From positions 124,001 through 188,000 of the forward strand of contig NZ_LMDG01000012.1 of NCBI RefSeq assembly GCF_001426265.1: a DNA stretch of 64,000 nucleotides. The letters run 5' to 3'. Position numbers and translations under genes: made by a program. The notes under the pieces were generated by a model. It ran no database searches, was not told the DNA's origin, and saw only the letters and a list, made by a program, of their open reading frames with translations. This document shows positions 10,054 to 19,988 of the stretch, piece by piece (the first letter of the stretch is position 1; each line of letters begins with the position of its first letter). The stretch comes from Rhizobium sp. Root1220. Lineage in GTDB: Bacteria; Pseudomonadota; Alphaproteobacteria; Rhizobiales; Rhizobiaceae.

Positions 10054-10754
10054 CCCTAGATAACGATTCCTCTGAGATGGGGAAAGACTACAAAACCAAC
10101 GCCGCACGTCCGACCGCGTTCCGCCGGGCGCTCGATCCGGTGTCGCGCGCGAGTGAAATCCTGTTCGGCATCATCATGGTCCTGACATTTACCCTATCCC
10201 TTGCAGTCACCGAAGCGGGACACGCCGACGTGAGGGCTATGCTTATCGGAATGCTTGGCTGCAATCTCGCCTGGGCGATCATCGATGCAGTCATGTACCT
10301 GATGGGTGTGCGAGGCGAGCGCCGGTTGGCGGCCTTTACATTGCAGGCGATCCACGAAGCCGAGGACCCTGCCGCTGGGCGTGCGATCGTCGCAGATCAA
10401 CTGCCCAGCGCCGTGCTGCCGGCTCTCACGACGGTCGACCTCGAGCGCATCCGCCGTCATCTCGGCGGACTCCCCGCCGGTTCCGTCGATGGCCGGTTCG
10501 CCAGGAGAGACTACCTGGCCGCCTTCGGCGTGTTCCTCCTCGTTTTCCTGAGCTTGTTCCCTGTTGCCGCCCCGTTCATCCTCGTCGACGACGTCACGTT
10601 CGCCCTGAGACTTTCCAACGTGGTTGCCGTTGCAATGCTGTTCATCACCGGTTTCGCTTTTGGACGGCATGTGGGTAAACCATGGCGCGCGGGGTTTCTA
10701 ATGGTTTTGATCGGCGTTGCCTTAGTCGCCGTAGCCGTCGCCTTCGGCGGGTGA
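10050..10754 (+). CDS. VIT/CCC1-like integral membrane protein
   Basis: 234 residues from ATG 10050; ATG 10077 is equally possible and neither has a good ribosome site. A helix pair near the start (SRASEILFGIIMVLTFTLSL, then MLIGMLGCNLAWAIIDAVMYLMG), a soluble middle, and three C-terminal helices (FLLVFLSLFPVAAPF, AMLFITGFAFGRHVG, VLIGVALVAVAV) match the layout of VIT-family proteins in rhizobia. VIT/CCC1 proteins move Fe2+ or Mn2+ across membranes, but short bacterial members are uncharacterised. Same strand as the antiporter upstream but 266 bases away. Confidence 0.6.
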   Translation: MTLDNDSSEMGKDYKTNAARPTAFRRALDPVSRASEILFGIIMVLTFTLSLAVTEAGHADVRAMLIGMLGCNLAWAIIDAVMYLMGVRGERRLAAFTLQAIHEAEDPAAGRAIVADQLPSAVLPALTTVDLERIRRHLGGLPAGSVDGRFARRDYLAAFGVFLLVFLSLFPVAAPFILVDDVTFALRLSNVVAVAMLFITGFAFGRHVGKPWRAGFLMVLIGVALVAVAVAFGG

Positions 10755-10904
10755 ACCGGAACGGTGGAAATAAATAGGCACAAGGGCGGTTAAAGTGAGA
10801 TTTATCGAGTCGTAAAGGCGGCCTACGGTCAAGTTCTATAAAAGCCAATACGCCGCACTAGACGACGCGAACTTGGGTTCGAATCCATTCAAGGCGAAAG
10901 GCGA

Positions 10905-12056
10905 CTACGCCAGACGCCGACGAACTATCGCGGCGTGAAACTTCATCCCGTGAGCGAGCCCATCATCATTGAAGTCGTAGTTCGGATTGTGAAGCGGCGC
11001 TGATTCCTTGCCATTTCCGAGAAATACGAAGCATCCCGGCACGCGGCTCATGAACTGCGCGAAATCTTCCGATCCAGTCATGGGTTTCGTCGCAACCCGC
11101 ACATTCGCCTCGCCAAGAAGGTCTGCGGCGACAGTCATGGCCTCATCTGCCAAAGCGGGGTCGTTCAGCAGCGGCACGAATTCGCGCGTATAATGCACAT
11201 CGGCCTCGACATTGTAGGCAAGCGCCGTGCCCTCGGCGATGATGCGCATCTGCCTTTCGATGCGCTCGCTGATCTCGCTTCGGAAGCTTCGGGCGTCGCC
11301 CAGAATGCGCGCAATGCCCGGCAGCGCGTTGCGGGTGCCATCGGTGATGAGCTCGGTGACGGAAACGACGCCGATATCGGCAGGGTCGATGCGCCGTGAG
11401 ACAATGGTCTGCAGGTTGGTGACCAGTGCGCAGGCGGCAACCAGCACCTCATTGCCCCAATGCGGGCGAGCTGCATGGCCGCCGATTCCCCTCAGCGTGA
11501 TCTCGAAATTGTCCTCGGCGGACATGAAAGCGCCGGCCTTGGTTTCGAACTGCCCGACCGGAATGCCCGGCATGTTGTGGATGCCGTAGACTTCATCGAA
11601 GGGAAAACGCTCGAACAGGCCATCCGCCATCATGGCGAGCGCACCCTTGCCCCATTCCTCGGCCGGCTGGAAGATGAACCGCACGGTGCCGTCAAAACCA
11701 CCTTCCTCGGCAAGCAGTTTGGCGGCACCGAGCAGCATTGCCGTATGCCCGTCATGGCCGCATGCATGCATGACCCCGTCGTTCCGCGATCTGTAGGCCG
11801 GGGCGCCGTGCTCAGTGATCCGCAGCGCGTCCATATCGGCCCGCAATGCGATTGCCCGGTTGCCGGTGCCGCGTTTCAGCGTGCCGACCACGCCGGTGCC
11901 GCCGATGCCCTCGACAACATCATCCAGGCCGAATTCGCGGAGCTTAGCAGCGACGAAGGTGGAGGTTGCCTTTTCCTCGAAGCCGAATTCGGGATTGGCA
12001 TGCAGGTACCTGCGCCATTCGGTCATTTCGGCCTGCAGCTTGACGATATCAGTCAT
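10905..12056 (-). CDS. M20 amidohydrolase (HipO/N-acyl amino acid hydrolase type)
   Basis: 383 residues, normal for M20D peptidases. Metal-site motifs are HANPEFGFEE, ALRADMDAL, HACGHDGHTAMLLG and FQPAEEWGKGA, with the dimerisation domain in the middle and GSEDFAQF near the end. The family cleaves N-acyl groups from amino acids (hippurate, N-acetyl or similar). ATG 12056 overlaps the stop of the upstream hydrolase by 8 bases and has AGGGA ahead of it; the open frame reaching 12119 is inside the neighbour. It is the last gene of a three-gene operon led by diaminopropionate ammonia-lyase, so it may release diaminopropionate from an acylated form. Confidence 0.88.
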   Translation of the reverse strand: MTDIVKLQAEMTEWRRYLHANPEFGFEEKATSTFVAAKLREFGLDDVVEGIGGTGVVGTLKRGTGNRAIALRADMDALRITEHGAPAYRSRNDGVMHACGHDGHTAMLLGAAKLLAEEGGFDGTVRFIFQPAEEWGKGALAMMADGLFERFPFDEVYGIHNMPGIPVGQFETKAGAFMSAEDNFEITLRGIGGHAARPHWGNEVLVAACALVTNLQTIVSRRIDPADIGVVSVTELITDGTRNALPGIARILGDARSFRSEISERIERQMRIIAEGTALAYNVEADVHYTREFVPLLNDPALADEAMTVAADLLGEANVRVATKPMTGSEDFAQFMSRVPGCFVFLGNGKESAPLHNPNYDFNDDGLAHGMKFHAAIVRRRLA

Positions 12057-13305
12057 CGGGTAAGTCCCTTGAGGTTGTGAGTTTGCGGACGACGTCCAGC
12101 AGGATGTTGGCGCCGGCAATCAGGTCCGCATCCGGCGTGTGTTCTTTCGGATTGTGGCTGATCCCGCCGATGCTCGGCACGAAAATCATCGCGGCCGGAG
12201 CGATGCGCGCTATCATTTGAGCATCATGTCCGGCGCCTGACGTCATCCGTCGCGATCGCAATCCGCGCCTGGCCGCCGCTGCCTCGATCTCGGCCACGAT
12301 GCCGTTGTCGAAGGTCACGGGCTGGAAACGGGCCAGGCGTTCGGTGGAGATCGTCACCTGTTCTTCTACCGCGATCCTGTCGAGATAGGCGGCGAGAGCT
12401 GCCTCTTCGGCCAGAAGGCGTTCCTCGTCCGGGTCGCGCAGGTCGACGGTAAAGGTTGCCTTCGATGGAATGACATTGATTGCGTTCGGCTCGAATTCCA
12501 TGCATCCGACCGTGGCAACGGTCGGCGTATTAGAGGCAATTGCCCGTTTGCGCAGAAAGGTGATGACGCGTGCCGCAGCGAGCCCCGCATCGCGGCGCAT
12601 CGAGATCGGCGTCGTGCCGGCATGGTTGGCATCGCCTTCGATCGTCACCTTCTGCCAGGAAATGCCCTGCAGGTTTTCAACCGCACCAACCGACACGCCT
12701 TCGCGCTCGAGCACAGGCCCTTGCTCGATATGCAGCTCAATATAAGCATGGGGCTGCAGGAAACCCGGGTCATGTGGCCCGGCATAGCCGATCCGCGCGA
12801 GTTCCTCCCCGAGGACGGAGCCGTCGGTGCCGATCGTCGCAAGCGCGGCCTTGATATCCAGCCCGCCCGAATAGACCAGCGACCCCATCATGTCGGGTGC
12901 GTAACGCACGCCTTCCTCGTTGGTGAAGGCGCCGACAACGATCGGGCGGACGGGATCAAAGCCGTCCGCCTTGAGGGTCGCGATCACTTCCAGCCCTGCC
13001 AGCACGCCGTAGCATCCATCGAATATGCCGGCATTGATGACGGTATCAATATGGGAGCCCAGCATCAGCGGGCCGATCGCGGCATCGATGCCTGATGGGG
13101 CCCAGATGCCGAAGACATTGCCGATACGATCGACCGCGACCTCCAGCCCCACTTCCTCTATCCAGCCGACAAGCCAGTCACGGCCGAGCTTGTCGGTATC
13201 CGACGCCGCGAGCCTGACAAGGCGCCCGGCCTCGTCGCGGCCGATCGAGCCGAGGTCCCGAAGGCGCCCAAGCAGACGCTCTGCATTTACCGATACGCAG
13301 CTCAT
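12049..13305 (-). CDS. M20 Zn-dependent hydrolase (N-carbamoyl amino acid hydrolase type)
   Basis: 418 residues, the size of HyuC/allantoate amidohydrolase (AllC) proteins. Motifs include LGSHIDTVINAGIFDG (metal His/Asp), FTNEEGVRYAP, IELHIEQGPVLE and GAGHDAQMIARIAPAAMIFV. Relatives hydrolyse N-carbamoyl-L-amino acids, allantoate or ureidoglycolate. Its ATG overlaps the DpaL stop (ATGA), so the two are translationally coupled. In E. coli the DpaL gene ygeX also lies beside an M20 hydrolase (ygeY), which supports a joint pathway. The true substrate is not readable. Confidence 0.87.
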   Translation of the reverse strand: MSCVSVNAERLLGRLRDLGSIGRDEAGRLVRLAASDTDKLGRDWLVGWIEEVGLEVAVDRIGNVFGIWAPSGIDAAIGPLMLGSHIDTVINAGIFDGCYGVLAGLEVIATLKADGFDPVRPIVVGAFTNEEGVRYAPDMMGSLVYSGGLDIKAALATIGTDGSVLGEELARIGYAGPHDPGFLQPHAYIELHIEQGPVLEREGVSVGAVENLQGISWQKVTIEGDANHAGTTPISMRRDAGLAAARVITFLRKRAIASNTPTVATVGCMEFEPNAINVIPSKATFTVDLRDPDEERLLAEEAALAAYLDRIAVEEQVTISTERLARFQPVTFDNGIVAEIEAAAARRGLRSRRMTSGAGHDAQMIARIAPAAMIFVPSIGGISHNPKEHTPDADLIAGANILLDVVRKLTTSRDLPDD

Positions 13306-14510
13306 GCCAAAACGTCCGTGTTTCTCGACAGGACACTGGCGGGTGTTTCCCCAACGATTTCCTCGTATTGGGCCGGGTCTGTCGCGCCCTCGGTGTTGAT
13401 GACGAGGACCCGCGATTGCGGGCCTAGCTGTAAAGCCGCCTTGCTGTCAGAATCGCTGACCGCTCTGATCAGGCCGGCAAGGCCGACACCACCGCTTTCG
13501 CCCGCGACGACAGCAGGATCTCCCTCAACCGGATTGGCGAGCCTCTTCATCACCGCAATGGCATCCTCATCCTCCACGGTCATGAAGGCATCCGCGACGC
13601 GCGAAAGAATGCGCCAGGCAACGAGCGAGGGTTCGTAACATTCGAGCATGGCCATGACCGTCGGTTCGCCGTGGGGGACAACAACCGGATGCCCGGCTTT
13701 GGCGGTTTCGACAATGCAGGCGGCACGCTTCGGATCGACGACGGTAAAGATCGGTCGCTTGTCGCCGAGCACTACTGCCAGATGGCCTGCGGCGGCGGCG
13801 GCAATACCGCCGACGCCGGATTGCACGAAGACATGGGTCGGCGGCTCCGGCATCTTGCGGAGCGCTTCGCCGATGATCGCCGTATAACCCTGCATGACAA
13901 GGCCGGGGATCCGCTCGTAACCGGTCCAGGATGTATCCGACACGATCGTCCAGCCGCGTTCGGTGGCAACCCTTGCCGCCTCCTTCACGGAGTCATCATA
14001 GGTGCCGGCGACCCGGATCATCTGGGCCCCGTATAGGCCAATCGCGGCAACCCGTTCGTCGCTGACGCCGGAATGCACGAAGATCGCAGCTTTGGCACCG
14101 ACAAGCTGGGCGCCCTGTGCTACCGACCGTCCGTGATTGCCGTCCGTGGCGCAGGCTACGGTCATGGCTTTCGCGACCGCTGCGACCGCGCGCGTCTTGA
14201 GTTCTGAAACGTCTACAGGCCTCGACAATTGCTTGCTCGCCTCTTCAAGGACGAGCTGGATTACTGCATAGGAGCCGCCGAGTGCCTTGAAGCTGCCGAG
14301 ACCGAGCCGGAAACCCTCGTCCTTCATGCGGATGCTGGAAACACCGAGTTCGCGGGCAAGACCGGAAAGTGATACGAGGGGCGTTTCCGCGTTGTTTTCA
14401 CGATAGGAGAGGAACCGGCTGACCGTGGCGGCGGCCTCAACGCCCAGCGTTTCAGCGTCGCTCGGCTCGAGGGAAGACTTGTATGCGGGATTCGTGTTCG
14501 TGAGAAACAT
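13302..14510 (-). CDS. dpaL: Diaminopropionate ammonia-lyase
   Basis: 402 residues, fold-type II PLP enzyme that converts 2,3-diaminopropionate to pyruvate and two ammonia (EC 4.3.1.15). The Schiff-base Lys is in GLGSFKALGGSYA. ATDGNHGRSVAQGAQ, SDTSWTGYERIPGLVMQGY and the PLP phosphate-type loop SGVGGIAAAAAGH are characteristic of YgeX/DpaL. The start at 14510 (MFLTNTNPAYK) follows GAGG; an in-frame ATG at 14537 lies further out. It is divergent from an Lrp-type regulator 103 bases away and leads the operon with two M20 hydrolases. Confidence 0.93.
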   Translation of the reverse strand: MFLTNTNPAYKSSLEPSDAETLGVEAAATVSRFLSYRENNAETPLVSLSGLARELGVSSIRMKDEGFRLGLGSFKALGGSYAVIQLVLEEASKQLSRPVDVSELKTRAVAAVAKAMTVACATDGNHGRSVAQGAQLVGAKAAIFVHSGVSDERVAAIGLYGAQMIRVAGTYDDSVKEAARVATERGWTIVSDTSWTGYERIPGLVMQGYTAIIGEALRKMPEPPTHVFVQSGVGGIAAAAAGHLAVVLGDKRPIFTVVDPKRAACIVETAKAGHPVVVPHGEPTVMAMLECYEPSLVAWRILSRVADAFMTVEDEDAIAVMKRLANPVEGDPAVVAGESGGVGLAGLIRAVSDSDSKAALQLGPQSRVLVINTEGATDPAQYEEIVGETPASVLSRNTDVLA

Positions 14511-14613
14511 GGTGGACCTCGCTCTGTTCGAGAGCAAACATATTGCAAGCGCCGCGCAAAGTGCGCTGTATTTCCGGGTTCGATTTGCAAGTTTGTTTCA
14601 TTGAGGCCTCCAG

Positions 14614-15096
14614 ATGACCGAGACCGCGCGCCGTCCAGCATTGGACGCATTCGACCGCCAGATCCTTGCGATACTGCAAAAGGACAATCTCACGTCGCAA
14701 CGGAAGATCGGCGAGGCCGTCAACCTCTCGGCTCCAGCCGTCCAGCGCCGGATCAAGAGGATGACAGAGACCGGTGTGATCCAGGCGAATGTCGCGATCG
14801 TCGATCCGGCGGCGCTCGGCCACCCGATCACCATCTTCGTCGAGGTCGAGGTGATCAGCGAGACGGCGGACCAGATCGAGGATGCCAAGCGCGAATTCGC
14901 CGCCATCCCGGAAATCCAGCTCTGTTATTACGTGACCGGCGAGGCGGATTTCGTGATGATGATTACGGTGCCCTCGATGGCCGCCTACGAAGCGCTCACC
15001 AAGCGGCTGTTTTTCGGGAATAACAACGTCAAGCGGTTCCGTAGCTTCGTAGCGATGGACAGGATCAAAGCTGGCCTGGAGGTTCCAGCTGGCTAG
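14614..15096 (+). CDS. Lrp/AsnC family transcriptional regulator
   Basis: 160 residues, normal length. It has an N-terminal winged helix (DRQILAILQKDNLTSQRKIG then APAVQRRIKRM) and a C-terminal RAM ligand-sensing domain (FVEVEVISE to YYVTGEADFVMMITVPSM). Such proteins usually sense an amino acid and control the adjacent divergent operon. Here that is the diaminopropionate operon, which makes diaminopropionate or a product a candidate ligand (inference). The shared spacer has TTGCAAGCGCCGCGCAA around 14553 and TTTGCAAG near 14584, possible binding repeats. Confidence 0.9.
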   Translation: MTETARRPALDAFDRQILAILQKDNLTSQRKIGEAVNLSAPAVQRRIKRMTETGVIQANVAIVDPAALGHPITIFVEVEVISETADQIEDAKREFAAIPEIQLCYYVTGEADFVMMITVPSMAAYEALTKRLFFGNNNVKRFRSFVAMDRIKAGLEVPAG

Positions 15097-15134
15097 CGAG
15101 CAGGTTCAGAGAACCGGCCTTAATGCGGCGCGGT

Positions 15135-15152
15135 CAGCGCCTACCGGCGCTG
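15135..15152. other. Hairpin between lrp and the lyase operon
   Basis: CAGCGCC and GGCGCTG form a perfect 7-bp stem with a TACC loop between two convergent genes. No T-run follows on either strand, so a terminator role is only possible. Confidence 0.35.
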
Positions 15153-15232
15153 GCGAGAGGGGTTCCTCTATTGATAGCTATTTAGCCGCTGGTGGGTCGC
15201 ATCAAGAGCTCCAACGGGCCTGACACTGTCAG

Positions 15233-16168
15233 TCAGTGAAATAGATCGGGGAGCTCAGACCATGCAATGGTTCGCAACCTCACGGCTTCCAGAGCGTCGA
15301 TCGATCGGTAAGGAAACCGCAGACGAGTTCCCACGGGTCCCCAATTGCCGATCGCACTCAACAATTTGTCGAGAGCAGCGTTCGAAAAACCCATGTTCTG
15401 GCGGAAGGGGACAATGTGATTGTCCATGAAGGCGCAGATGCGTCGCTCAAGATCCAGTGCGGCATCGATATTGCTCCGCATCGATTCCGTCCACTTTTGC
15501 GCGCCCCGTGGGCTGAGGCACGCAACGTTGGAAAACGAGCCTGCCGCTACACCCTCCTTCGTGCCGGTTGCGAGATGATGGCCGGGAACGAAGAGAGACT
15601 GGCCTGAAAGGTGGCGACGCGCCTCTGCATACCAAGAACTGTTGCCATCGGCGAGCTTGATGCCGGTCACACCAGGCACCGATGCGCAGACCGCGCCCAG
15701 CTCCTTGGGCGTCAGTACGCGTTTTGCATGCGGCGGATTGTAAAGAATGAGCGGAATGCCATTGGCCGTTTCCGCAGCACGGTTCAGGAAGTCGATCGCT
15801 TCGGGATCGGTTAGCGGCCACCAGTCTGGCAGTATCACCTGAATGGCGGCGGGATCGAGTGCGCTGGCCCGGCGAACGCGATGGAGCATGATCATCGAAT
15901 CCGGCTGGCAAGCGCCAATCACGAATGGCGTCGAGGATGCACTGCAGCGCTCGGCCAGCAACCCTTGTATCCTGTCGAACTCCTCCTCGGTCTGATTGTG
16001 GAACTCACCAGCGGTGCCGTTCGAATAAATGCCATCGACCTTGGCGTCGATGAGGATATCGATCTCTTCGCCGAGCTTGTCGAATTCGATGCTATCGTCG
16101 GGCGCAATCGGCAGCAGCAGGCTCGCCCAGTTGCCGCGGATGACTGGATGCCGTTTCTTCGCGTTCAT
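15233..16168 (-). CDS. DapA/NanA-family lyase (first of two in operon)
   Basis: 311 residues, a TIM-barrel class I aldolase/dehydratase family member. SNGTAGEF is the phosphate- or carboxylate-binding loop, the Tyr in ILYNPPHAKR and the Lys in VTGIKLADG are the catalytic pair. The family splits or dehydrates pyruvate-containing compounds (N-acetylneuraminate, KDG-type acids, hydroxyproline derivatives) or makes dihydrodipicolinate. As the last gene of an importer operon it is surely catabolic; lysine synthesis is unlikely. GGGAAA precedes the start. Substrate unknown. Confidence 0.85.
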   Translation of the reverse strand: MNAKKRHPVIRGNWASLLLPIAPDDSIEFDKLGEEIDILIDAKVDGIYSNGTAGEFHNQTEEEFDRIQGLLAERCSASSTPFVIGACQPDSMIMLHRVRRASALDPAAIQVILPDWWPLTDPEAIDFLNRAAETANGIPLILYNPPHAKRVLTPKELGAVCASVPGVTGIKLADGNSSWYAEARRHLSGQSLFVPGHHLATGTKEGVAAGSFSNVACLSPRGAQKWTESMRSNIDAALDLERRICAFMDNHIVPFRQNMGFSNAALDKLLSAIGNWGPVGTRLRFPYRSIDALEAVRLRTIAWSELPDLFH

Positions 16169-16191
16169 CTATCGTTTCCCAGAGGTTCAGT

Positions 16192-17145
16192 TCAGTTGAG
16201 ATCGTCGCGAATGCAGGCCTTGAACCGTCCGGGTGCAACCTCCCGCAGTGGGGGAACCGTGGCGGCGCAGGCATCGAGCGCATTCGGACAGCGTGTGCGA
16301 AAGACGCAGCCGCTCGGTGGGTTGGCCGGACTTGGGATATCGCCTTTCAGGATCTGCCGGTCGCGCCGGGCATCCGGATCCGGCGATGGAATGGCCGAGA
16401 GCAGGGCGCGTGTATAGGGATGGTGCGGTCTCGCATAGAGGTCGGCGCTTGGCGCGATCTCCATGATACGGCCGAGATAGAGCACGATTACCCGGTCGCA
16501 GATATATTCCACGACGGCGAGGTCGTGCGAGATGAACAGCATCGTCAGGCCAAGCCGTTGCTGCAGTTCACGTAAAAGGTTGATCACCTGCGCCTGGATC
16601 GAAACGTCGAGGGCGGAGACCGGCTCGTCGGCGACGATGAATTCAGGCGACAGTGTCAAGGCGCGGGCAATTCCGATGCGTTGGCGCTGCCCGCCGGAAA
16701 ACTCGTGCGGGTATCGATTGATGGCGTCGGCCGGCAACTCGACCTGCGCCAGGGCGGCTTGCGCGCGTTCAAGCCTTTCGTGTGCCGATCCGATCGCCTG
16801 GATCTTCAAACCCTCCGTCAGGATTTCGCCGATCGTCATGCGCGGTGACAGGCTGGCGAAGGGGTCCTGGAAAATATATTGCATACGCGGCCGTTCGCGT
16901 CTGAGCGCCGAGGCGGAAAGTGCCGTGAGTTCCTTTCCGTCGAAGCGGACGCTGCCCGATGACGGTTCGACGAGACGAAGGACGGAACGCCCGATCGTGG
17001 TCTTTCCGCTGCCGGATTCACCGACTAGCCCGACGACTTCACCCTTGCCGATATCGAAGGAGATGCTCTGAAGAATATTCAGCCGCGTACCGCGGGAAGT
17101 ATAGTGCTTGGAAAGCTCGCGGACGGAGAGCAGCGGTGCGCTCAT
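16192..17145 (-). CDS. ABC importer ATPase, DppF/OppF type
   Basis: 317 residues. Walker A GESGSGKTTIG, Q-loop YIFQDPFASLSP, signature FSGGQRQRIGIARAL, Walker B FIVADEPVSALD, switch His in LFISHDLAVV. The C-terminal oligopeptide-transporter extension has CVFRTRCPNA with the Cys set that binds an iron-sulfur cluster in some homologues. It energises the DppB/DppC-like permeases encoded upstream; its start directly abuts the stop of the partner ATPase gene. Confidence 0.93.
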   Translation of the reverse strand: MSAPLLSVRELSKHYTSRGTRLNILQSISFDIGKGEVVGLVGESGSGKTTIGRSVLRLVEPSSGSVRFDGKELTALSASALRRERPRMQYIFQDPFASLSPRMTIGEILTEGLKIQAIGSAHERLERAQAALAQVELPADAINRYPHEFSGGQRQRIGIARALTLSPEFIVADEPVSALDVSIQAQVINLLRELQQRLGLTMLFISHDLAVVEYICDRVIVLYLGRIMEIAPSADLYARPHHPYTRALLSAIPSPDPDARRDRQILKGDIPSPANPPSGCVFRTRCPNALDACAATVPPLREVAPGRFKACIRDDLN

Positions 17146-18162
17146 CTAGATCTCCTGCCATCTGATGCAGCGGCTGCAGTGCTGCGGATTGATCACTTCG
17201 AGCGAGGGGACTTCGGCGCGACAGGCATCGATCGCGAATTTGCAGCGCGGAGAAAAAGCACAGCCGCGTGGCATGCTCATCAGGCTCGGAACCATTCCGG
17301 GAATCGCGGCGAGCTTTTCGTCAGCCTGTTTCATCCGCGACGCGTCGCCTAAGCGCGGCATGGAGGCGAGAAGGCCCATCGTATAAGGATGCTTCGGATT
17401 GCGGAAAACCTCGCCGACGGGACCTTCCTCGACGATCCTCCCGGCATACATCACCGCGACACGATGGGCGATTTCCGCGACCACGCCGAGATTGTGGGTG
17501 ACGAAGAGCATGGCCATGCCGCGCTCGCGCTGTAGCTTGAGAAGCAGGTCGAGAATCTGGGCCTGGATCGTGACATCAAGCGCCGTGGTCGGCTCGTCGG
17601 CGATCAGGAGTGCCGGATCGCAGGCCAGTGCCATGGCAATCGTGGCGCGTTGCCGCATGCCGCCCGACAACTCGTGCGGATATTGGCCGGCGCGGCGGCG
17701 GGCGTCCGGTATGCCGACGCTTTCGAGCAGCGCTACCGCTGCATCCATCGCAGTCTTGCGGTTTGCGCCGCGATGGATGCGGATCGGTTCGGCTATCTGG
17801 TCGCCGATCGTGAAAACGGGATTGAGGCTGGACATCGGCTCCTGGAACACCATGCCGATGTCGTCGCCTCTTATCCTGCGCATATTTTCGTCGTCCAGTG
17901 AGACAAGATCCCGGACCGCGCCGCTTCGTGTCCTCAGGCGAATACTGCCTGCGGCAATGGCCCCGATATTGCGGGTAAGCAACCGCATGACCGACAGGCT
18001 GGTGACCGATTTACCGGAGCCGGATTCGCCGACGAGCGCAAGGGTCTCGCCGGCGGCAACGGTCAGATCGATATCGTTGACCGCCGTGATCTCACTGCCG
18101 CGGACGCGGAAGACCGTTCGCAGTCCCTTGATATCGAGTACGGGTTCGGCGGTCTGTTTCAT
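17146..18162 (-). CDS. ABC importer ATPase, DppD/OppD type
   Basis: 338 residues. Walker [13 protein letters not shown]-loop [12 protein letters not shown], signature [16 protein letters not shown], Walker [13 protein letters not shown], switch [10 protein letters not shown], and a C-terminal [10 protein letters not shown] segment typical of Dpp/Opp ATPases. Works as a heterodimer with the next gene. Lies 8 bases after the stop of the second DapA-family lyase gene, showing that enzyme and transporter genes are interleaved in one transcript. Confidence 0.93.
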   Translation of the reverse strand: MKQTAEPVLDIKGLRTVFRVRGSEITAVNDIDLTVAAGETLALVGESGSGKSVTSLSVMRLLTRNIGAIAAGSIRLRTRSGAVRDLVSLDDENMRRIRGDDIGMVFQEPMSSLNPVFTIGDQIAEPIRIHRGANRKTAMDAAVALLESVGIPDARRRAGQYPHELSGGMRQRATIAMALACDPALLIADEPTTALDVTIQAQILDLLLKLQRERGMAMLFVTHNLGVVAEIAHRVAVMYAGRIVEEGPVGEVFRNPKHPYTMGLLASMPRLGDASRMKQADEKLAAIPGMVPSLMSMPRGCAFSPRCKFAIDACRAEVPSLEVINPQHCSRCIRWQEI

Positions 18163-18170
18163 CGTCTGGC

Positions 18171-19088
18171 TCAGTTCAGCAGGCCGGTTTCACGCAGGAT
18201 CTTGTCGATCCGCGCCGTTTCCGTATCGTTCAATGGCGCGCGTGGTCGCGGCATGACTGCGGAGTCGATAATCCCCAGGCTGCGCATGGCAGCCTTGAAG
18301 GCGCCAATGCCCGACGCGCCGCCGCTAACGCGGCCCTGTGCAACCCAGACGATTTCGAAGAGGCGGCAGAGGCGCTCCTGCTCCTTTTTCGCAGCAACCC
18401 AATCGCCCCGCTGGGCAGCATCCCAAAGGCGCACATAACCGTGCGGATCGACATTGGCGATGCCGGGAACGACGCCATGGGCGCCCATCAGAAGAGCGTT
18501 GTCGACGACGATCTCGGAGCCGGTCATCAGGAAGATGTCCTTGTGCGCGGCGAGGTCGAGGAGCGCATAGCGAAAATTGCCGTCGTCGCCGCTCGAATCC
18601 TTGAGGCCGATGATCGTGCCTTCCTTGGCAAGCGTGACGACGGTCTGACGCTGGAGCTTGACGTGCACGCAGACGGGAATGTCGTATGCGACGAGCGGAA
18701 CATCCACCGCATCTCGGATATACCTGAAGTGATCGAGGATCTCGGCCTGGCTGGTGACGGTATAGAAAGGTGCGGTCACCACGACCGCGTCGGCGCCGGC
18801 CGACTTCGCAACTTTCGAATGGGCAATGACGCGATCTGTGGTCGGATCGATGACGCCAACGATCAGCGGGACGCGACCATTCACCACCTTGGCTGAATGC
18901 TCGATGATCTCCTGCCGTGTCTTCTCGTCATGGAAAATCACTTCGCTCGTCGAGCCCAGAACGAATACGCCGTGGCAGCCGGCATGGATCAGATGTTCCA
19001 GCACCCGTGTATAGGACGGATAGTCGACGGTCAGATCCGGGTTGAGCGGTGTTACGACGGGGGGGACGACACCCTTGAATTTGGTCAT
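18171..19088 (-). CDS. DapA/NanA-family lyase (second in operon)
   Basis: 305 residues. The loop reads LGSTSEV where most members have GTTGE or STGE, the catalytic Tyr is in [13 protein letters not shown] and the Lys in [10 protein letters not shown]. It is clearly different from its neighbour at 15233, so this is not a recent duplication. It lies between the permease and ATPase genes of a dipeptide-type importer, implying it acts on the imported compound or a product. Dihydrodipicolinate synthase function is unlikely in this setting. Substrate unknown. Confidence 0.85.
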   Translation of the reverse strand: MTKFKGVVPPVVTPLNPDLTVDYPSYTRVLEHLIHAGCHGVFVLGSTSEVIFHDEKTRQEIIEHSAKVVNGRVPLIVGVIDPTTDRVIAHSKVAKSAGADAVVVTAPFYTVTSQAEILDHFRYIRDAVDVPLVAYDIPVCVHVKLQRQTVVTLAKEGTIIGLKDSSGDDGNFRYALLDLAAHKDIFLMTGSEIVVDNALLMGAHGVVPGIANVDPHGYVRLWDAAQRGDWVAAKKEQERLCRLFEIVWVAQGRVSGGASGIGAFKAAMRSLGIIDSAVMPRPRAPLNDTETARIDKILRETGLLN

Positions 19089-19107
19089 TTTCGCTTTCTT
19101 TCGATTG

Positions 19108-19986
19108 TCAGTTCAGTTCGGCACGCGGGTCGAAGGCATCTCTGAGGCCATCGCCAATGAAATTGATAGCAAGCACGGCAAGGATCAGCGCGGCGCCGGG
19201 AAAGAGCCATTGCCATGGATATTGTTCGAGCACGGCGGTCGAGCGGGCTGCGTTCAGCATATTGCCCCAGCTCGCGGCTGGCGGAGCGATGCCGAGACCG
19301 AGGAAGGACAGGCCCGCCTCAAGCAGGATGGCGTTGGCGATCTGCAGCGTTGCATAGACGACAAGAATATCGATCGAGTTCGGCAGGCCGTGGCGAAAGA
19401 GCAGATGTCCAACGCCGGCGCCCATGCCACGGGCGGCCATGACGAAGTCGCGCTCACGCAATTCCAGAAGCCGGGACCGGATCATGCGCGCAAGCAGCGG
19501 CCAGGAAAGCAGCGAAATGACCAGCACGGTCGGCCAGATGCCGGTACCGGCAATCGAGGCAAGCACGAGCAGAAAGATGACGGGCGGCAGGGTCATTACA
19601 AGGTCGACGAAACGCATCGAGACCGCATCTGCCCAGCGGCCTGCAAGTGCCGAGACGGCACCGAAGAGAAAGCCGATCGCTGCGGAAAGGGCGGTCGAAG
19701 CAATGGCAACCAGAAGGGAAATCTGCCCGCCTTCGAGCACGCGCGCAAAGACATCGCGGCCGACGCCGTCCGTTCCGAACCAGTGAGTGGTCGTCGGACC
19801 GCTGTTCATTGCCAGCAGATCGATGTCATTCGGCTTGAAAGTCCACCACAACGGATAGGAGACGATCAGAAGCAGCATGGGGACTGCAATGCAGACGCCG
19901 ACGATGGCGGCGCGGTTGAGCAGAAACCGTCCGAAGGCGCGAGCAATCGGGCCCGGGCTGCGGCGTCGGGGAAAGCGTTCCAGCAT
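19108..19986 (-). CDS. ABC importer permease, DppC type
   Basis: 292 residues with about six membrane segments. The N-terminal helix is followed by the periplasmic [15 protein letters not shown] motif of DppC/OppC and the cytoplasmic EAA loop [23 protein letters not shown] 19986 sits 2 bases after the DppB-type stop; a longer frame to 20061 would overlap the neighbour by 73 bases and is less likely. Pairs with the DppB-like permease to form the channel. Confidence 0.92.
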   Translation of the reverse strand: MLERFPRRRSPGPIARAFGRFLLNRAAIVGVCIAVPMLLLIVSYPLWWTFKPNDIDLLAMNSGPTTTHWFGTDGVGRDVFARVLEGGQISLLVAIASTALSAAIGFLFGAVSALAGRWADAVSMRFVDLVMTLPPVIFLLVLASIAGTGIWPTVLVISLLSWPLLARMIRSRLLELRERDFVMAARGMGAGVGHLLFRHGLPNSIDILVVYATLQIANAILLEAGLSFLGLGIAPPAASWGNMLNAARSTAVLEQYPWQWLFPGAALILAVLAINFIGDGLRDAFDPRAELN

Positions 19987-19988
19987 GG

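Noticed and set aside
10868..10892. TGGGTTCGAATCC, a tRNA T-loop-like motif, matching part of the tRNA-Ser T-arm
   Set aside because: Only the loop and two stem pairs fit; no acceptor or anticodon stem is present, and its orientation is opposite to what a direct-repeat attachment site for tRNA-Ser would need.
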